From Candidatus Chlamydia sanziniae (GTDB taxonomy: Bacteria > Chlamydiota > Chlamydiia > Chlamydiales > Chlamydiaceae), in contig NZ_CP014639.1 in assembly GCF_001653975.1 (NCBI RefSeq), positions 248,001 to 312,000 of the forward strand: 64,000 nt of DNA, read 5' to 3'. A program made the position numbers and the translations under genes. The notes under the pieces were generated by a model that had not been told where the DNA came from, made no database searches, and worked only from the letters and a program-made list of their open reading frames with translations. Positions 48,151 to 57,314 of this stretch are shown piece by piece. Each line of letters starts with the position of its first letter. Positions within the stretch are counted from its first letter, which is position 1.

Positions 48151-48612
48151 TTATATCGATTCCCTATCTACCAGAGCAAAACTTAACTCAGCTTCGGCGA
48201 CTAATTGAGAGTCTACGTATGCTTGTGCTGATGCCTTGCCTCCTTTTGTTGATACTAAAGAAAACCCAGCGTGTAGAGTCAACACATCTCCTGGTTTAAC
48301 AGCTTGACGAAATTTAGCTTTTTGGATGCCCAAAAATAAAGCTACCCACTTATTTTTATTATTTTCCAAAACCAACCCCAACAATACTCCTGCTGCTTGT
48401 GCTAAAGACTCTAATATTAGAACTCCGGGCATAATAGGCGCATTAGGGAAATGTCCCATAAAAAAATGCTCATTTATCGTTACATTTTTTTGAGCTACAA
48501 TGGTGTGGTTTTCAATATCATAAGATAAAATCTTATCAACCAGTAAAAAAGGGTACCGATGTGGAAGCAAATCCAATAATTCACGTAATTTTACTACAGG
48601 AGGCTCGTTCAT
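48151..48612 (-). CDS. fabZ: 3-hydroxyacyl-ACP dehydratase FabZ
   Basis: Hot-dog fold dehydratase of fatty acid elongation. The start at ATG 48612 gives [29 protein letters not shown] and 153 residues, as in related species. The catalytic histidine is in [24 protein letters not shown] and the acid residue lies in the central helix. Sits between lpxC and lpxA, where it shares the hydroxyacyl-ACP pool. Matches CT532. Confidence 0.96.
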   Translation of the reverse strand: MNEPPVVKLRELLDLLPHRYPFLLVDKILSYDIENHTIVAQKNVTINEHFFMGHFPNAPIMPGVLILESLAQAAGVLLGLVLENNKNKWVALFLGIQKAKFRQAVKPGDVLTLHAGFSLVSTKGGKASAQAYVDSQLVAEAELSFALVDRESI

Positions 48613-48625
48613 TGGTTGTCTCATC

Positions 48626-49474
48626 TTACAAATACAATACTTCTAAAATCTTTTTTCCCAAGGCTATATTGGAAGCGTGTCCAGAACCTACGGCAAGCAC
48701 GTGAGCAACAAAAGGCTGTCCCACTAAAGAAAGGTCTCCTATCAAATCCAAGATTTTATGCCTAACAGGTTCATCAGAAAACCGCAATTGACCTCGACTA
48801 ATGATGCCATCATCTTTAAACACCACAGCATTTTCAAGGCATCCACCACCAATCAATCCTTTATTCATCAACCAGCATAATTCATTGTATAAAGCAAATG
48901 TTCTACAAGGAGCTATTTCTTTACGAAAAGACTCTTCCGTAATTATGAGGGAACGGTATTGAGTGCCAATTGTAGGACTTTGTGGATAATGTAATGTATA
49001 GGAAATTTTCAGTTTATCAAAAGGAAAGGCTGCAAGAAAAATATCCTGAGCTTGATAATATACAGGGCACGATAGTCTAGCAATGGAAACTTGCTCTTTT
49101 TGTTCACAAATTCCAGCTTCATCAATTAAATCCATAAATATATTAGAACTGCCGTCCCCTATAGGGATTTCTTCTTCGCTGCACTGGATAATAGCGTTAT
49201 CTATATTACTAGAACGCAGGGCGGCTAAAAGATGCTCTACAGTGGCAACAATCACCGGGCCTTCTGATAATGTTGTGCTACGCCCTGTGTCATAGACATG
49301 AGAGAGCAATGCGGGAACATCTTGTTGCTTGCCTGAGACATCAAAGCGCCGAAAAATAATTCCTGTATTTGCCTGAGCAGGCTGTAGAGTAAGACTAGCT
49401 GACTTTCCAAAGTGAATCCCTACTCCAGAATAGCAAACTTCGCGTTTTAACGTTCTTTGAGTGCGTCTTAACAT
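48626..49474 (-). CDS. lpxC: UDP-3-O-acyl-N-acetylglucosamine deacetylase LpxC
   Basis: Zinc deacetylase, the committed step of lipid A synthesis. The start at ATG 49474 gives [26 protein letters not shown] and 282 residues, with CAGG upstream; a TTG five codons earlier overlaps that site. Zinc ligands are visible in [16 protein letters not shown] and in [18 protein letters not shown], with the catalytic glutamate/histidine region ending [13 protein letters not shown]. First of lpxC-fabZ-lpxA-fmt. Matches CT533. Confidence 0.96.
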   Translation of the reverse strand: MLRRTQRTLKREVCYSGVGIHFGKSASLTLQPAQANTGIIFRRFDVSGKQQDVPALLSHVYDTGRSTTLSEGPVIVATVEHLLAALRSSNIDNAIIQCSEEEIPIGDGSSNIFMDLIDEAGICEQKEQVSIARLSCPVYYQAQDIFLAAFPFDKLKISYTLHYPQSPTIGTQYRSLIITEESFRKEIAPCRTFALYNELCWLMNKGLIGGGCLENAVVFKDDGIISRGQLRFSDEPVRHKILDLIGDLSLVGQPFVAHVLAVGSGHASNIALGKKILEVLYL

Positions 49475-49503
49475 GCAAAAACCTGACAAAGAGTCCTTGT
49501 ATA

Positions 49504-51114
49504 TTATCCATTTTCTTTTTTAGCAAGCAAGCGATATCCTAGGTAGCCTAATGCAGATAATGCCATGAAAACCATAGGAAAATCTCCACAGAAAGCATAT
49601 AAAGTTTTGTAACGAAATAAAGGAATAGAGACTTGTAAAACTTCTGCAGAAGCTTTTGTTGAACGCGTTTCATAAGGAAGCACATTGAGTACTCTACCTA
49701 GGGCATCTGCAGCTACTGTAACCCCTGTCTGGCAGGCGCGCACGCAGGGTAGACCAAGCTCTTGATTCCTTAGAATACCGTGATAAAAATGTACTAGCGG
49801 TAATCGAGAGTGAGGGTACCAAGCGTCATTTGTTAAGTTGACGAGTAGTTCCGCTCCTTGTTGTTTATAGGTACGCAAAAGGTGTCCAAAGGTCTCTTCG
49901 TAACAGATAGAAACTCCAATAGCTGGTAGCCCTGTTAAGTGAATCACGCCAGGACGTGTTCCTGGGAGACGTTGATAGGGTAGAGCATATGCAGGAAAAA
50001 ATTTTTTACATATAAAGAGGCCGAATTTTCCTCCAGGGATGTACTCTCCTCCTGGGACAAGAACACGTTTATCATAGCCTACCCCAGTACCTTGGTGAGA
50101 TATGAGTTCAGCGGCATTATACAGGTGTAATGAATTATTGATATTTTCCCAGCGTTCAAGACCGATAAGTATAAAACAATTAAAATACTTTGCTAGAATT
50201 TGTAGCCAGTCGATATTTGCCAAAGGTCCTTTATTCCGAGGAAATTCAGCAAAGGGTACGAGTAAGGGGAGGCAATCTTCATAAGGGTAGATTTTTTTAT
50301 CCACGCCGAAAGGGACGGCGACTTCGGGGAAAACGAGTAGGTCTATAGGTTTTTCTATGGTTGCGATGAGTTTCACAAACTGCGCCCATACCCATGTTGG
50401 GCTTTCATAGTTTAATTCTCCCGGAGGTCTTGCTGGCTGTAGAACAGCAACGTTCATCCTATTTTTCTCAAGGTTAAGGATTTTTTTCAAATATTCATAA
50501 TGCACGCCTCCTAGACTGTAAGGTAAAAGAAGGAAAGTAAGCCAAAGGGTTCTTGCCTGTCTTTTCTTTAATAACATCATATAGAAACTGATATTTGTTG
50601 CTATGACAGCAAAGCTTTGCCCTGCCCAGCCAAAAAAACCCCCAAATTGTCGTCCATAAGCACACGCAGTCATAGGCCAACCTAAATAATCTAAGGACAT
50701 TCCTGAGCATAGGCCATAGAATCTTACCATTTCTATAGCAACCCAGACTCCAGGGAAGGACCAAAGAAGCTGATAACGTTGTTGACGTACAGTAACTATC
50801 AACATATAGGAAAAACTAGCAAATAGGAGTGCCAATCCCCCAATCAATACAAGCCATACTGCGTAAATAAACTTCCCTACATAGAGATCAGAGAGCATCC
50901 AAGAAAAATGTACAGCTTCTATTGTAACAGACCAAAAAAATAGAAGAGTAAATGTAGTTTTTGCAGATAAAGAGGTGTCTTTTAAAGATTCTAAGCTATA
51001 CCAAAGCAATCCGTAACCACACGTAGCACCTGCTAAGGAGAAAAAGCAGCTCATATCTGGTTGAGCAAAAGCTATAAGTACCCAGGAAGCAGAAAAGCTG
51101 AAGATTCTGAGCAC
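49504..51114 (-). CDS. lnt: Apolipoprotein N-acyltransferase
   Basis: Inner-membrane enzyme adding the third acyl chain to lipoproteins. I start at GTG 51114, five bases past AAGGAG; TTG 51117 is too close to it. The 536-residue protein has five to seven hydrophobic segments in the first 210 residues. The nitrilase-like domain follows, with catalytic glutamate in LLVFPEVAVPFG, the lysine region RVLVPGGEYIPGG and cysteine in GVSICYEETFG, and then LVNLTNDAWYPHSR. A last helix anchors the C-terminus. Substrates in the window include Mip and the solute-binding lipoprotein. Formerly cutE; matches CT534. Confidence 0.93.
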   Translation of the reverse strand: MLRIFSFSASWVLIAFAQPDMSCFFSLAGATCGYGLLWYSLESLKDTSLSAKTTFTLLFFWSVTIEAVHFSWMLSDLYVGKFIYAVWLVLIGGLALLFASFSYMLIVTVRQQRYQLLWSFPGVWVAIEMVRFYGLCSGMSLDYLGWPMTACAYGRQFGGFFGWAGQSFAVIATNISFYMMLLKKRQARTLWLTFLLLPYSLGGVHYEYLKKILNLEKNRMNVAVLQPARPPGELNYESPTWVWAQFVKLIATIEKPIDLLVFPEVAVPFGVDKKIYPYEDCLPLLVPFAEFPRNKGPLANIDWLQILAKYFNCFILIGLERWENINNSLHLYNAAELISHQGTGVGYDKRVLVPGGEYIPGGKFGLFICKKFFPAYALPYQRLPGTRPGVIHLTGLPAIGVSICYEETFGHLLRTYKQQGAELLVNLTNDAWYPHSRLPLVHFYHGILRNQELGLPCVRACQTGVTVAADALGRVLNVLPYETRSTKASAEVLQVSIPLFRYKTLYAFCGDFPMVFMALSALGYLGYRLLAKKENG

Positions 51115-51123
51115 CAAATCTCC

Positions 51124-51594
51124 TTATTTATTTATGTTCAATCGAGTCTGACGCCGTTGATTTGCTTCATTAAACCGACGTTTTTCTTCAGAAGTTTCTG
51201 GGACAATTTGGTGAACAGGAACGGGTTGATTCTGTATGTTAACAGAAACAAAGGTAAAGTATGCGGAAGTAATATGTCGTTGTTCTTGTTTGTATATATT
51301 TTCTGCCCATATTTTCGCTCCTACTTCTAATGAAGTGCGCCATGTTCTATTAACAGCAGCTTTACAAATCAAGTTTTCTCCCATATAGGCGGGAGCATAA
51401 AAACAGAGGGCATCGACACATGCTGTAACACACATAGATTCCGCATGCCGTTCAGCTACAACCGCTGCCAACCGGTCGAGTAGACTCATTAATAATCCTC
51501 CAAAGACAATGTTGTTTGGATTAAGATCATTGGGGAAAATTTTATATACGTGTCCTTCAATGTGACTACAGGATACGGGCTTTTTCTTAAGCAT
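51124..51594 (-). CDS. Acyl-CoA thioesterase, YciA/hot-dog family
   Basis: Hydrolyses acyl-CoA thioesters. The 156-residue protein has the hot-dog signature [37 protein letters not shown]. The N-x-x-x-x-F-G-G and D-L/R-A elements of the YciA-like group are present, then [12 protein letters not shown]. The C-terminal tail is basic and probably disordered. Substrate range is unknown. Situated six to nine bases upstream of lnt on the same strand. Matches CT535. Confidence 0.87.
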   Translation of the reverse strand: MLKKKPVSCSHIEGHVYKIFPNDLNPNNIVFGGLLMSLLDRLAAVVAERHAESMCVTACVDALCFYAPAYMGENLICKAAVNRTWRTSLEVGAKIWAENIYKQEQRHITSAYFTFVSVNIQNQPVPVHQIVPETSEEKRRFNEANQRRQTRLNINK

Positions 51595-51716
51595 TAAATA
51601 CTCTCTAGAAAAGCTATTTATTTGATTGTGATAATATCGGGCGATTTAAAGAAAATCAAGAAATTCATGATAATTAAAGACCCAGTCTATAGTATGTGTT
51701 CATTATCTTACAAAGG

Positions 51717-52466
51717 CTATAATTCCATAAAAGGATTATTTACTTGAGCAAAACCCGTTCCTTTTTGACGATGTTTAATTTCATGGCGAATCGAAAAGAG
51801 TAGGTCAGTATCAAAATCCATTTTTGATGCCCATTGGAGATAGGCGAGAGGAATCTCTGAAAAGCATCTTCCTTTATGTTTGCCCAAGGGCATATATTTC
51901 ATCTTTATAGGTTTAGCTAATACTTGTTTCAGTTGCTCTAAAGTACGAAAACGTTTGCATAAGTGTTTGAAAATATTAATATTAATTTCAACATCTTTCA
52001 TAGCACGATGGTTTCCATCATAAGGAACATTAAAGTGTACAGCAAGGGATTCCAAAGAGTTGTTGGGACTATCACCGTATTCCTTTGCTAATCTTAAAGT
52101 ATCTATAATAGTGTACTTAGAAAGAAAGGTTTCCCCTATTCTTTCTACTTCTTGGGTTAACACCTGCAAATCAAATCCGACACTGTGGCCGACAATATAG
52201 TCACCTTCTCTGAGGAAAGCTTTAATTCTCGGGAAGAGTGCAGACATTTTGGATTGATCTTTCAACATTGCGTTGGAAATGTGGTGTATTCTTTGTGATT
52301 CTACAGATACCACGCGTTCTGGATTGATTAAAAATTCCATGGAATCAATCACGGTATCAAAAGTAAAGCGGACTGCAGCAATTTCAATAATACGATCTTT
52401 CTTTACATCTAGCCCGGTCATTTCACAATCCAAGCAAACAAAAATCGTATCTTTCAATAAAGTCAT
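51717..52466 (-). CDS. dnaQ: DEDDh 3'-5' exonuclease, DNA polymerase III epsilon-like
   Basis: A 249-residue exonuclease, probably the replicative proofreader. Motif Exo I is FVCLDCEMTGLD (Asp and Glu), Exo II is VGHSVGFDLQVL and Exo III is HRAMKDVEINI, so all four acidic residues and the histidine are there. The C-terminal part contains PLGKHKGRCFSEIPLAYLQW, a short module found fused to some DnaQ-like exonucleases. The intact site contrasts with the inactive-looking proofreading site of PolA. Ten bases after tsaE. Matches CT536. Confidence 0.88.
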   Translation of the reverse strand: MTLLKDTIFVCLDCEMTGLDVKKDRIIEIAAVRFTFDTVIDSMEFLINPERVVSVESQRIHHISNAMLKDQSKMSALFPRIKAFLREGDYIVGHSVGFDLQVLTQEVERIGETFLSKYTIIDTLRLAKEYGDSPNNSLESLAVHFNVPYDGNHRAMKDVEININIFKHLCKRFRTLEQLKQVLAKPIKMKYMPLGKHKGRCFSEIPLAYLQWASKMDFDTDLLFSIRHEIKHRQKGTGFAQVNNPFMEL

Positions 52467-52475
52467 GTTTTCTTT

Positions 52476-52931
52476 TTATTTCCTCAACATTTTTGATAAT
52501 AACATGGGAGAGCCCTCTATGGATATATCTCTTTGGAATTCCGTGCATATTGTAATATAGACAGCCAACCATTCACGAAATTTAGGAATTTGTATTTCAT
52601 TTGGCCATTCAATGCACAAGACATCTTCTTCTTCCGTATCGTGAAAAACGTATTCTAGATTGTTGTTTTCGAGTCGGTAAAAATCGTAATGGCACAATCT
52701 TCGAGATTCATCACCATAGACATGTAATAGAGAGAACGAGGGGCTAGCGACTTCTTGAGCTGAGGTGTATCCCAAATATCCTAAAGTAACCCCTCGTATG
52801 AATTCTGTTTTCCCACTTCCATAATCGCCAAATACAAGCAATACAGATCCAGGGGAAAGTATTTTCCCTAATTCTGCTCCTAAGGTTATGGTTTCTTGAG
52901 AAGAATTACTTACTCTTCTGTATCTACCCAT
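52476..52931 (-). CDS. tsaE: tRNA threonylcarbamoyladenosine biosynthesis ATPase TsaE
   Basis: A 151-residue ATPase that works with TsaB, TsaD and TsaC to make t6A37 in tRNAs reading ANN codons. The P-loop VFGDYGSGKTEFIRG is near residues 33-47. Further family motifs are EVASPSFSLLHVY and LCHYDFYRLEN, and a tryptophan in IEWPNEIQI corresponds to the C-terminal conserved Trp. The start overlaps the CT538-like gene end by 22 bases. Formerly yjeE; matches CT537. Confidence 0.9.
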   Translation of the reverse strand: MGRYRRVSNSSQETITLGAELGKILSPGSVLLVFGDYGSGKTEFIRGVTLGYLGYTSAQEVASPSFSLLHVYGDESRRLCHYDFYRLENNNLEYVFHDTEEEDVLCIEWPNEIQIPKFREWLAVYITICTEFQRDISIEGSPMLLSKMLRK

Positions 52932-53632
52932 TGACTAATATATACATGAAAGGCGGTATCATCTGCCAAGCTCTCTATGAATTTCGCTATTTTGTCTTCC
53001 ACTAAAGCATTTTGTAATAGCGCAAGGAAAGAACTTTCCAGTTGAAATTTATTTTGATTTTGCACTTCTTCTAAAGTCATTCGACGCAAGTACCCGGAAA
53101 TAAAATCTTCTAACAATGGAGGTAAACTATGGAATAATTTTCCTGTAATTGCTGAGGCAAATACGGTTTTTACAATAGGTTCTTTAGGAAGAGCAATATA
53201 TTCTTTAATTACGTCGGGATCTTCAGAAACAAGAAAACGTTTTACACGCACACCGCTTTGTTTTTCTACATTTTGTGGACATGACGAGAGCCAATCATAA
53301 ATTGCATCTTGGGGATTGGCATAAACATTATCTGCAAAGACTTTTCCGGTAAATGGGCAGATATAAATACGTTTTGTTTGTTCATTTACTTGAGGTTTTT
53401 CTGAACAAATTTGAATTTCTGTTTCTCTCCAGATCTTTTTATCTTCTTCAAGAATACGCACGGCATCTTCTGGAGTTTTAAAAATAATCTTATCCCGGAC
53501 AAAAACCACGGGACGAAGGCCTAAGGCTTGTTCCAAGTAGAAAAGATAGGTTGCTAACAATTCTGGTTTTTTTTGTTTTCCCAAAAACCGCAAAAGTTTT
53601 TGCCTGACTGGTCCAGAAATATCCATGCTCAT
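52910..53632 (-). CDS. Conserved chlamydial protein with duplicated TGK[VL]F motif (CT538-like)
   Basis: A 240-residue protein with no signal or membrane helix. YICPFTGKVFADNVYANPQDAIYDWLSSC in the middle is echoed by VFASAITGKLFHSLPPLLEDFISGYL, suggesting an internal duplication; the first copy has cysteines, the second does not. The start may be the ATG at 53626, since AAGGA lies five bases before it, rather than 53632. It is the first gene of an operon with tsaE and dnaQ. I do not recognise a function; CT538 is the positional counterpart. Confidence 0.7.
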   Translation of the reverse strand: MSMDISGPVRQKLLRFLGKQKKPELLATYLFYLEQALGLRPVVFVRDKIIFKTPEDAVRILEEDKKIWRETEIQICSEKPQVNEQTKRIYICPFTGKVFADNVYANPQDAIYDWLSSCPQNVEKQSGVRVKRFLVSEDPDVIKEYIALPKEPIVKTVFASAITGKLFHSLPPLLEDFISGYLRRMTLEEVQNQNKFQLESSFLALLQNALVEDKIAKFIESLADDTAFHVYISQWVDTEE

Positions 53633-53833
53633 CCTTTTTCAGCTAATGACTGTAAAATTTACTTGTTTGATGAAGAAATCTACAAATAATTGTAAATGGT
53701 AACGCCAATAACAACTTATCTTACTTTACATTAAACCGATCATATTATCAGAGGGGTGAATTATATTGAACATAAAGGTATACTTAGCTCTGTTAGTCAA
53801 AAAATTCTCCTTTTTCTTTAAAAAGTTTCTGAA

Positions 53834-53862
53834 TTGTGTTTTTTATTACCTATGTCTACAAT
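53834..53862 (+). promoter_or_regulatory. Promoter of tRNA-Leu(CAG)-trxA
   Basis: TTGTGT at 53834-53839 and TACAAT at 53857-53862 are 17 bases apart. The tRNA begins 10 bases past the -10, so the start site falls just ahead of the mature 5' end. The surrounding 53633-53872 spacer, divergent with the CT538-like gene, shows nothing else of note. Confidence 0.6.
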
Positions 53863-53872
53863 TTTGCAAAAT

Positions 53873-53956
53873 GCAGCTATGGCGGAATCGGTAGACGCGC
53901 TAGATTCAGGTTCTAGTGAGCCCAAGCTCATGGAAGTTCAAATCTTCTTAGCTGCA
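53873..53956 (+). tRNA. tRNA-Leu (CAG anticodon)
   Basis: An 84-base class II tRNA. The acceptor is GCAGCTA/TAGCTGC plus discriminator A, and the D-arm is GCGGAATCGGTAGACGC. The anticodon stem CTAGA/TCTAG holds loop TTCAGGT with CAG. The long variable arm is GAGCCCAAGCTC-like and the T-loop is TTCAAAT. CCA is not encoded. Ends 23 bases before trxA, probably one transcript. Confidence 0.94.
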
Positions 53957-53979
53957 AAAACAACATAAAAAGGGAACTT

Positions 53980-54288
53980 ATGGTAAAAATTCTATTAACT
54001 GAAAATTTTGATTCTTTCACTGCATCAGGACTTGTTCTTATTGATTTTTTTGCAGAATGGTGCGGTCCTTGTAGGATGTTAACGCCTATACTCGAAAATC
54101 TTGCTGCAGAACTTCCCCATGTAGCTATTGGCAAAGTCAATATTGACGAACATCCGAAGCCAGCAGAGCAATATGAAGTTACCTCTATTCCCACATTGAT
54201 TTTATTCAAAGGGGGTAAAGAAGTAGATCGTGTGGTTGGGTTAAAAGATAAAGAGTTTCTAGTGAAGCTGATTAATAAACATGCTTAA
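53980..54288 (+). CDS. trxA: Thioredoxin
   Basis: General cytoplasmic disulfide reductase. The 102-residue protein has the active site WCGPC at residues 27-31, the cis-proline in SIPTLILFKGGKEVDRVVG and normal length. AAAAGGGA lies before the ATG. It follows tRNA-Leu(CAG) and its end overlaps the end of trmL on the opposite strand by four bases. Important in a bacterium whose envelope cycles between oxidised and reduced disulfide networks. Matches CT539. Confidence 0.96.
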   Translation: MVKILLTENFDSFTASGLVLIDFFAEWCGPCRMLTPILENLAAELPHVAIGKVNIDEHPKPAEQYEVTSIPTLILFKGGKEVDRVVGLKDKEFLVKLINKHA

Positions 54289-54752
54289 GTTAAGACTGCT
54301 GTAAGACAACCTTTATGTTGTCTGACGACTTCGTATAATACCACACCCACAGTTGTAGCTAGATTTAAAGATCTTATGCCAGGTTTCATAGGAACTGTAT
54401 AACAATGGGTGGGGTATTTTTTTAAAATTTCTTGTGGAAGCCCTTGGGATTCTGATCCAAAAATGTAGGTGCCTTCTAAAGACAACGGGGCATCGGTATA
54501 AAGTTGGGTACCTTTTGTAGAAAGACAAAAGAGATTGTCTGAGAGAGTAGAGTTTAAAACTTCTTCTAAAGAGTCCACAACTGTAAGGGATACCTGATCC
54601 CAATAATCCATTCCAGCTCTCTTCACAAATTTATTAAGTAAAGAAAAGCCTAGGGGCTTCACTAAAATGAGTTCAGCACCCAGGGCTAAGCAAGTGCGGC
54701 CTATGTTGCCAGTATTCTGAGGAATATCAGGGCAATACAGTACAACTCTCAT
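54285..54752 (-). CDS. trmL: tRNA (cytidine/uridine-34 2'-O)-methyltransferase TrmL
   Basis: SPOUT-fold methyltransferase for the wobble ribose of leucine tRNAs. The start at ATG 54752 gives 155 residues, MRVVLYCPDIPQNTGNIGRTCLALG; it shares a base with the mip stop (TGATG). The knot motifs are YIFGSESQGLPQEIL and MKPGIRSLNLATTVGVVLYEV. Its probable substrate type, tRNA-Leu, is encoded just beyond trxA, which may be coincidence. Annotated spoU in older genomes; matches CT540. Confidence 0.9.
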   Translation of the reverse strand: MRVVLYCPDIPQNTGNIGRTCLALGAELILVKPLGFSLLNKFVKRAGMDYWDQVSLTVVDSLEEVLNSTLSDNLFCLSTKGTQLYTDAPLSLEGTYIFGSESQGLPQEILKKYPTHCYTVPMKPGIRSLNLATTVGVVLYEVVRQHKGCLTAVLT

Positions 54753-55513
54753 CAAGATGGATTCTCTTCTTGCACAGGAGCTGTAGAAATTTCTTCGTTT
54801 GTAGCTTCGATGAGGTTAATTTCAAAAATAAGCAAAGAATTGGGAGGTAACTGTCCTGCAGTGCCATAAGCAAGGTCAGGGTGGATGTAAAGAATGCGGG
54901 TCTCTCCTTCTTTCATACCTTGCATACCTAAAGCAAATCCAGGAATTGTTTGGTTAAGAGGCAACAAGATAGGTTCTTTGTTCCCTTCAGAACTACTAAA
55001 TATTTGGCCATTAATAAAAGTTCCTTTGTAGTGTAGCAAAGCTGTAGGTTTCCCTGTTAAAATTTTCCCAGAACCTTCTTTAACAATTTTGTATTGTAGT
55101 TTAGGTTGAACTTCAACAACGCCTTCGTTTTTGCTATTTTCTCGTAAAAACTTCTCAGCGAGTGAGAGATTTTCTTTTGATTTTTTATCAAAGACCAATT
55201 TCTGTACTTCAGCCATTTTTTCTTCGTATTCTGTTTCTGTTAAGGGTGCAATTTTGTATGCCAACTCCCCTTGCAATCCTTTTGCCACTTCTGCAATGTC
55301 AAAAAGCATATCCTCGGATTTACGTAGTTGTTTTGCCAACAAGTGACCAAAAGTACGTGATAGCTGTTGATTTTCAGAAAGCTCGGCATCGTTGGTTTCA
55401 TTTTTTTCTTCAACCTGTGGTTTTTTCTCTTGATCTTCAGAGGGCATATCACAAGAAGCAATGGAGAATACGACAACTGCTGTTGTTAAAATTAAATTCC
55501 ACCGTCTGTTCAT
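54752..55513 (-). CDS. mip: Mip-like FKBP-type peptidyl-prolyl isomerase lipoprotein
   Basis: Surface-associated proline isomerase resembling the Legionella macrophage infectivity potentiator. The start at ATG 55513 with AGGAG eight bases upstream gives 253 residues. The signal MNRRWNLILTTAVVVFSIASC ends in a lipobox. A helical dimerisation region follows, and the FKBP domain lies about residues 135-235: YKIVKEGSGKILTGKPTALLHYKGTFINGQIF, GFALGMQGMKEGETRILYIHPDLAYG, LPPNSLLIFEINLIE. Chlamydial Mip is lipid-modified and surface exposed, from literature knowledge. Located in trmL-mip-aspS-hisS order. Matches CT541. Confidence 0.94.
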   Translation of the reverse strand: MNRRWNLILTTAVVVFSIASCDMPSEDQEKKPQVEEKNETNDAELSENQQLSRTFGHLLAKQLRKSEDMLFDIAEVAKGLQGELAYKIAPLTETEYEEKMAEVQKLVFDKKSKENLSLAEKFLRENSKNEGVVEVQPKLQYKIVKEGSGKILTGKPTALLHYKGTFINGQIFSSSEGNKEPILLPLNQTIPGFALGMQGMKEGETRILYIHPDLAYGTAGQLPPNSLLIFEINLIEATNEEISTAPVQEENPS

Positions 55514-55559
55514 CTTTTCTTCTCCTAAGCTTAAGTCCAATCTATTATTGATAAGTATA

Positions 55560-57314
55560 TCAAGAAGTTACCTTAATATTTAGCTCTTTTAATTGGGAAG
55601 ACATAATTTTAGTGGGGGCATCTGTCATCAGGTCTACAGCCTTTTGAGTTTTAGGGAATGCTATGACTTCTCGAATGCTCTCAGCCTCTGTTAAAACCAT
55701 TACAATCCGGTCCAATCCCAAAGCAATGCCTAAGTGAGGGGGGGTGCCAAAATTTAAGGCTTCTATAAAAAATCCAAATTTCTCTTTTATAATTTCAGGT
55801 TTCATTTTTAGAATAGTAAATATTTTATTTTGCAAATCTGCATTATGAATTCGTTGCGAACCCGAAGCAATTTCATAACCATTTAAAACAAGATCATAAC
55901 TTGAAGAGCGGACAGCAGAGGGATCGATATCTAATAAAGGAATATCCTCTTCTAAAGGAGCCGTAAATGGGTGATGTTCTGTTTGAAGAATCCCCTCTTC
56001 TATAGCAAAAAGAGGAAAATCTGTAATCCAAGCAAAGTTAAATTGCTGGGTATTATATAATCCACGCTCTTTCGCAATCAATCTTCGCAAGTGATCCAAA
56101 GCTTGGTTTGCAATTGGCTCAGGAGCAGCTATCAATAATAAGATGTCTTGATCATGAGCATCGAAAGTAGCAAATAGGGCATCAAAAATCGCTTCCGAAG
56201 CAAATTTAGCAATGTTTGAAGCAGTATGTCCTTCCTGTTTTTTAATCCATACCAATCCCATAGCGCCATAGCGCTTGACAAATTCCGTATAACCATCTAA
56301 TTGCTTACGCGAAATATTCGCTCCATTAGGTATGCAAAAACCTTTGATCACACCCCCTTGATTTAATTGATCTAGAAAAATGGAAAAAGATGTATGCCTT
56401 GCATGTTCTCGACAATCTTTTAACTTCAAACCAAACCGAAGATCAGGTTTATCCGTGCCATATAGATCTTTAGCTTCTTGATAGGTCATTCTAGGTAAAG
56501 GGAGGGAAAGGTGAATTCCTTTCACAGCAAATAAAGTTGCGATCAATTGTTCTATAATAGGAAAGAGGTCTTGAGCATCTCCGAAGCTCATTTCAATATC
56601 AATTTGAGTAAATTCAGGTTGGCGATCTGCGCGTAAATCTTCATCTCTAAAACACGAGGCAATTTGAAAATAACGATCTAAACCCCCAACCATCAAAAGT
56701 TGTTTAAACAACTGAGGAGATTGAGGTAATGCATAAAAACTTCCGGGATAGATTCTTGAAGGGACGACATAATCCCTAGCACCTTCAGGGGTAGATTTAC
56801 CTAACACTGGTGTGACGACTTCGGTGAACCCTTGTTGGTCCATGTAATTGCGGCAAGCAAGCATTACTTGATGACGACAAATCAGTCTGTCAAAGATTTC
56901 TCCACGACGCATATCCAAATAACGATATTGCAAACGTAATTCCTCATTGACTTGGATATGTTCATCAGAAATTGAAAATGGCACAGTTTGAGCTTTTGAT
57001 AGCACTTCAAATGTTTTGACTTCTACTTCTATGTCTCCTGTAGCTAAATTTGGATTTTCCATCCCTGCCAACCGAGCACTTACATTTCCTTCAATACAAA
57101 GAACCCATTCAGAACGTACTACATCTAGACACTCATGTAACTGGGAGTCCTTATCTTTTCGACAAACAATTTGTGTAATTCCGAAACGATCTCGTAAATC
57201 AATAAAAACAACACCTCCATGATTCCGATAACGATGCACCCATCCAGATAATCGGACAGACTGCCCTATCTGATCTCGTGTTAGCTCATTACAACGATGT
57301 GTTCTGTATTTCAT
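55560..57314 (-). CDS. aspS: Aspartyl-tRNA synthetase
   Basis: Class II synthetase, 584 residues, bacterial type. The N-terminal OB-fold has VRLSGWVHRYRNHGGVVFIDLRDRFGITQIV. Motif 2 is FQIASCFRDEDLRADRQPEFTQIDIEMSF, the GAD insert domain lies at about 290-410, and motif 3 is GIALGLDRIVMVLT. Chlamydiae lack asparaginyl-tRNA synthetase and use GatCAB, so this enzyme probably charges both tRNA-Asp and tRNA-Asn; that is family knowledge. The start overlaps the hisS end by 26 bases. Matches CT542. Confidence 0.96.
   Translation of the reverse strand: MKYRTHRCNELTRDQIGQSVRLSGWVHRYRNHGGVVFIDLRDRFGITQIVCRKDKDSQLHECLDVVRSEWVLCIEGNVSARLAGMENPNLATGDIEVEVKTFEVLSKAQTVPFSISDEHIQVNEELRLQYRYLDMRRGEIFDRLICRHQVMLACRNYMDQQGFTEVVTPVLGKSTPEGARDYVVPSRIYPGSFYALPQSPQLFKQLLMVGGLDRYFQIASCFRDEDLRADRQPEFTQIDIEMSFGDAQDLFPIIEQLIATLFAVKGIHLSLPLPRMTYQEAKDLYGTDKPDLRFGLKLKDCREHARHTSFSIFLDQLNQGGVIKGFCIPNGANISRKQLDGYTEFVKRYGAMGLVWIKKQEGHTASNIAKFASEAIFDALFATFDAHDQDILLLIAAPEPIANQALDHLRRLIAKERGLYNTQQFNFAWITDFPLFAIEEGILQTEHHPFTAPLEEDIPLLDIDPSAVRSSSYDLVLNGYEIASGSQRIHNADLQNKIFTILKMKPEIIKEKFGFFIEALNFGTPPHLGIALGLDRIVMVLTEAESIREVIAFPKTQKAVDLMTDAPTKIMSSQLKELNIKVTS

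Noticed and set aside
54304-54323. 7-bp hairpin AGACAAC/GTTGTCT just past trxA, considered as its terminator
   Set aside because: It lies inside the trmL coding sequence and no T-run follows, so the support is too thin.
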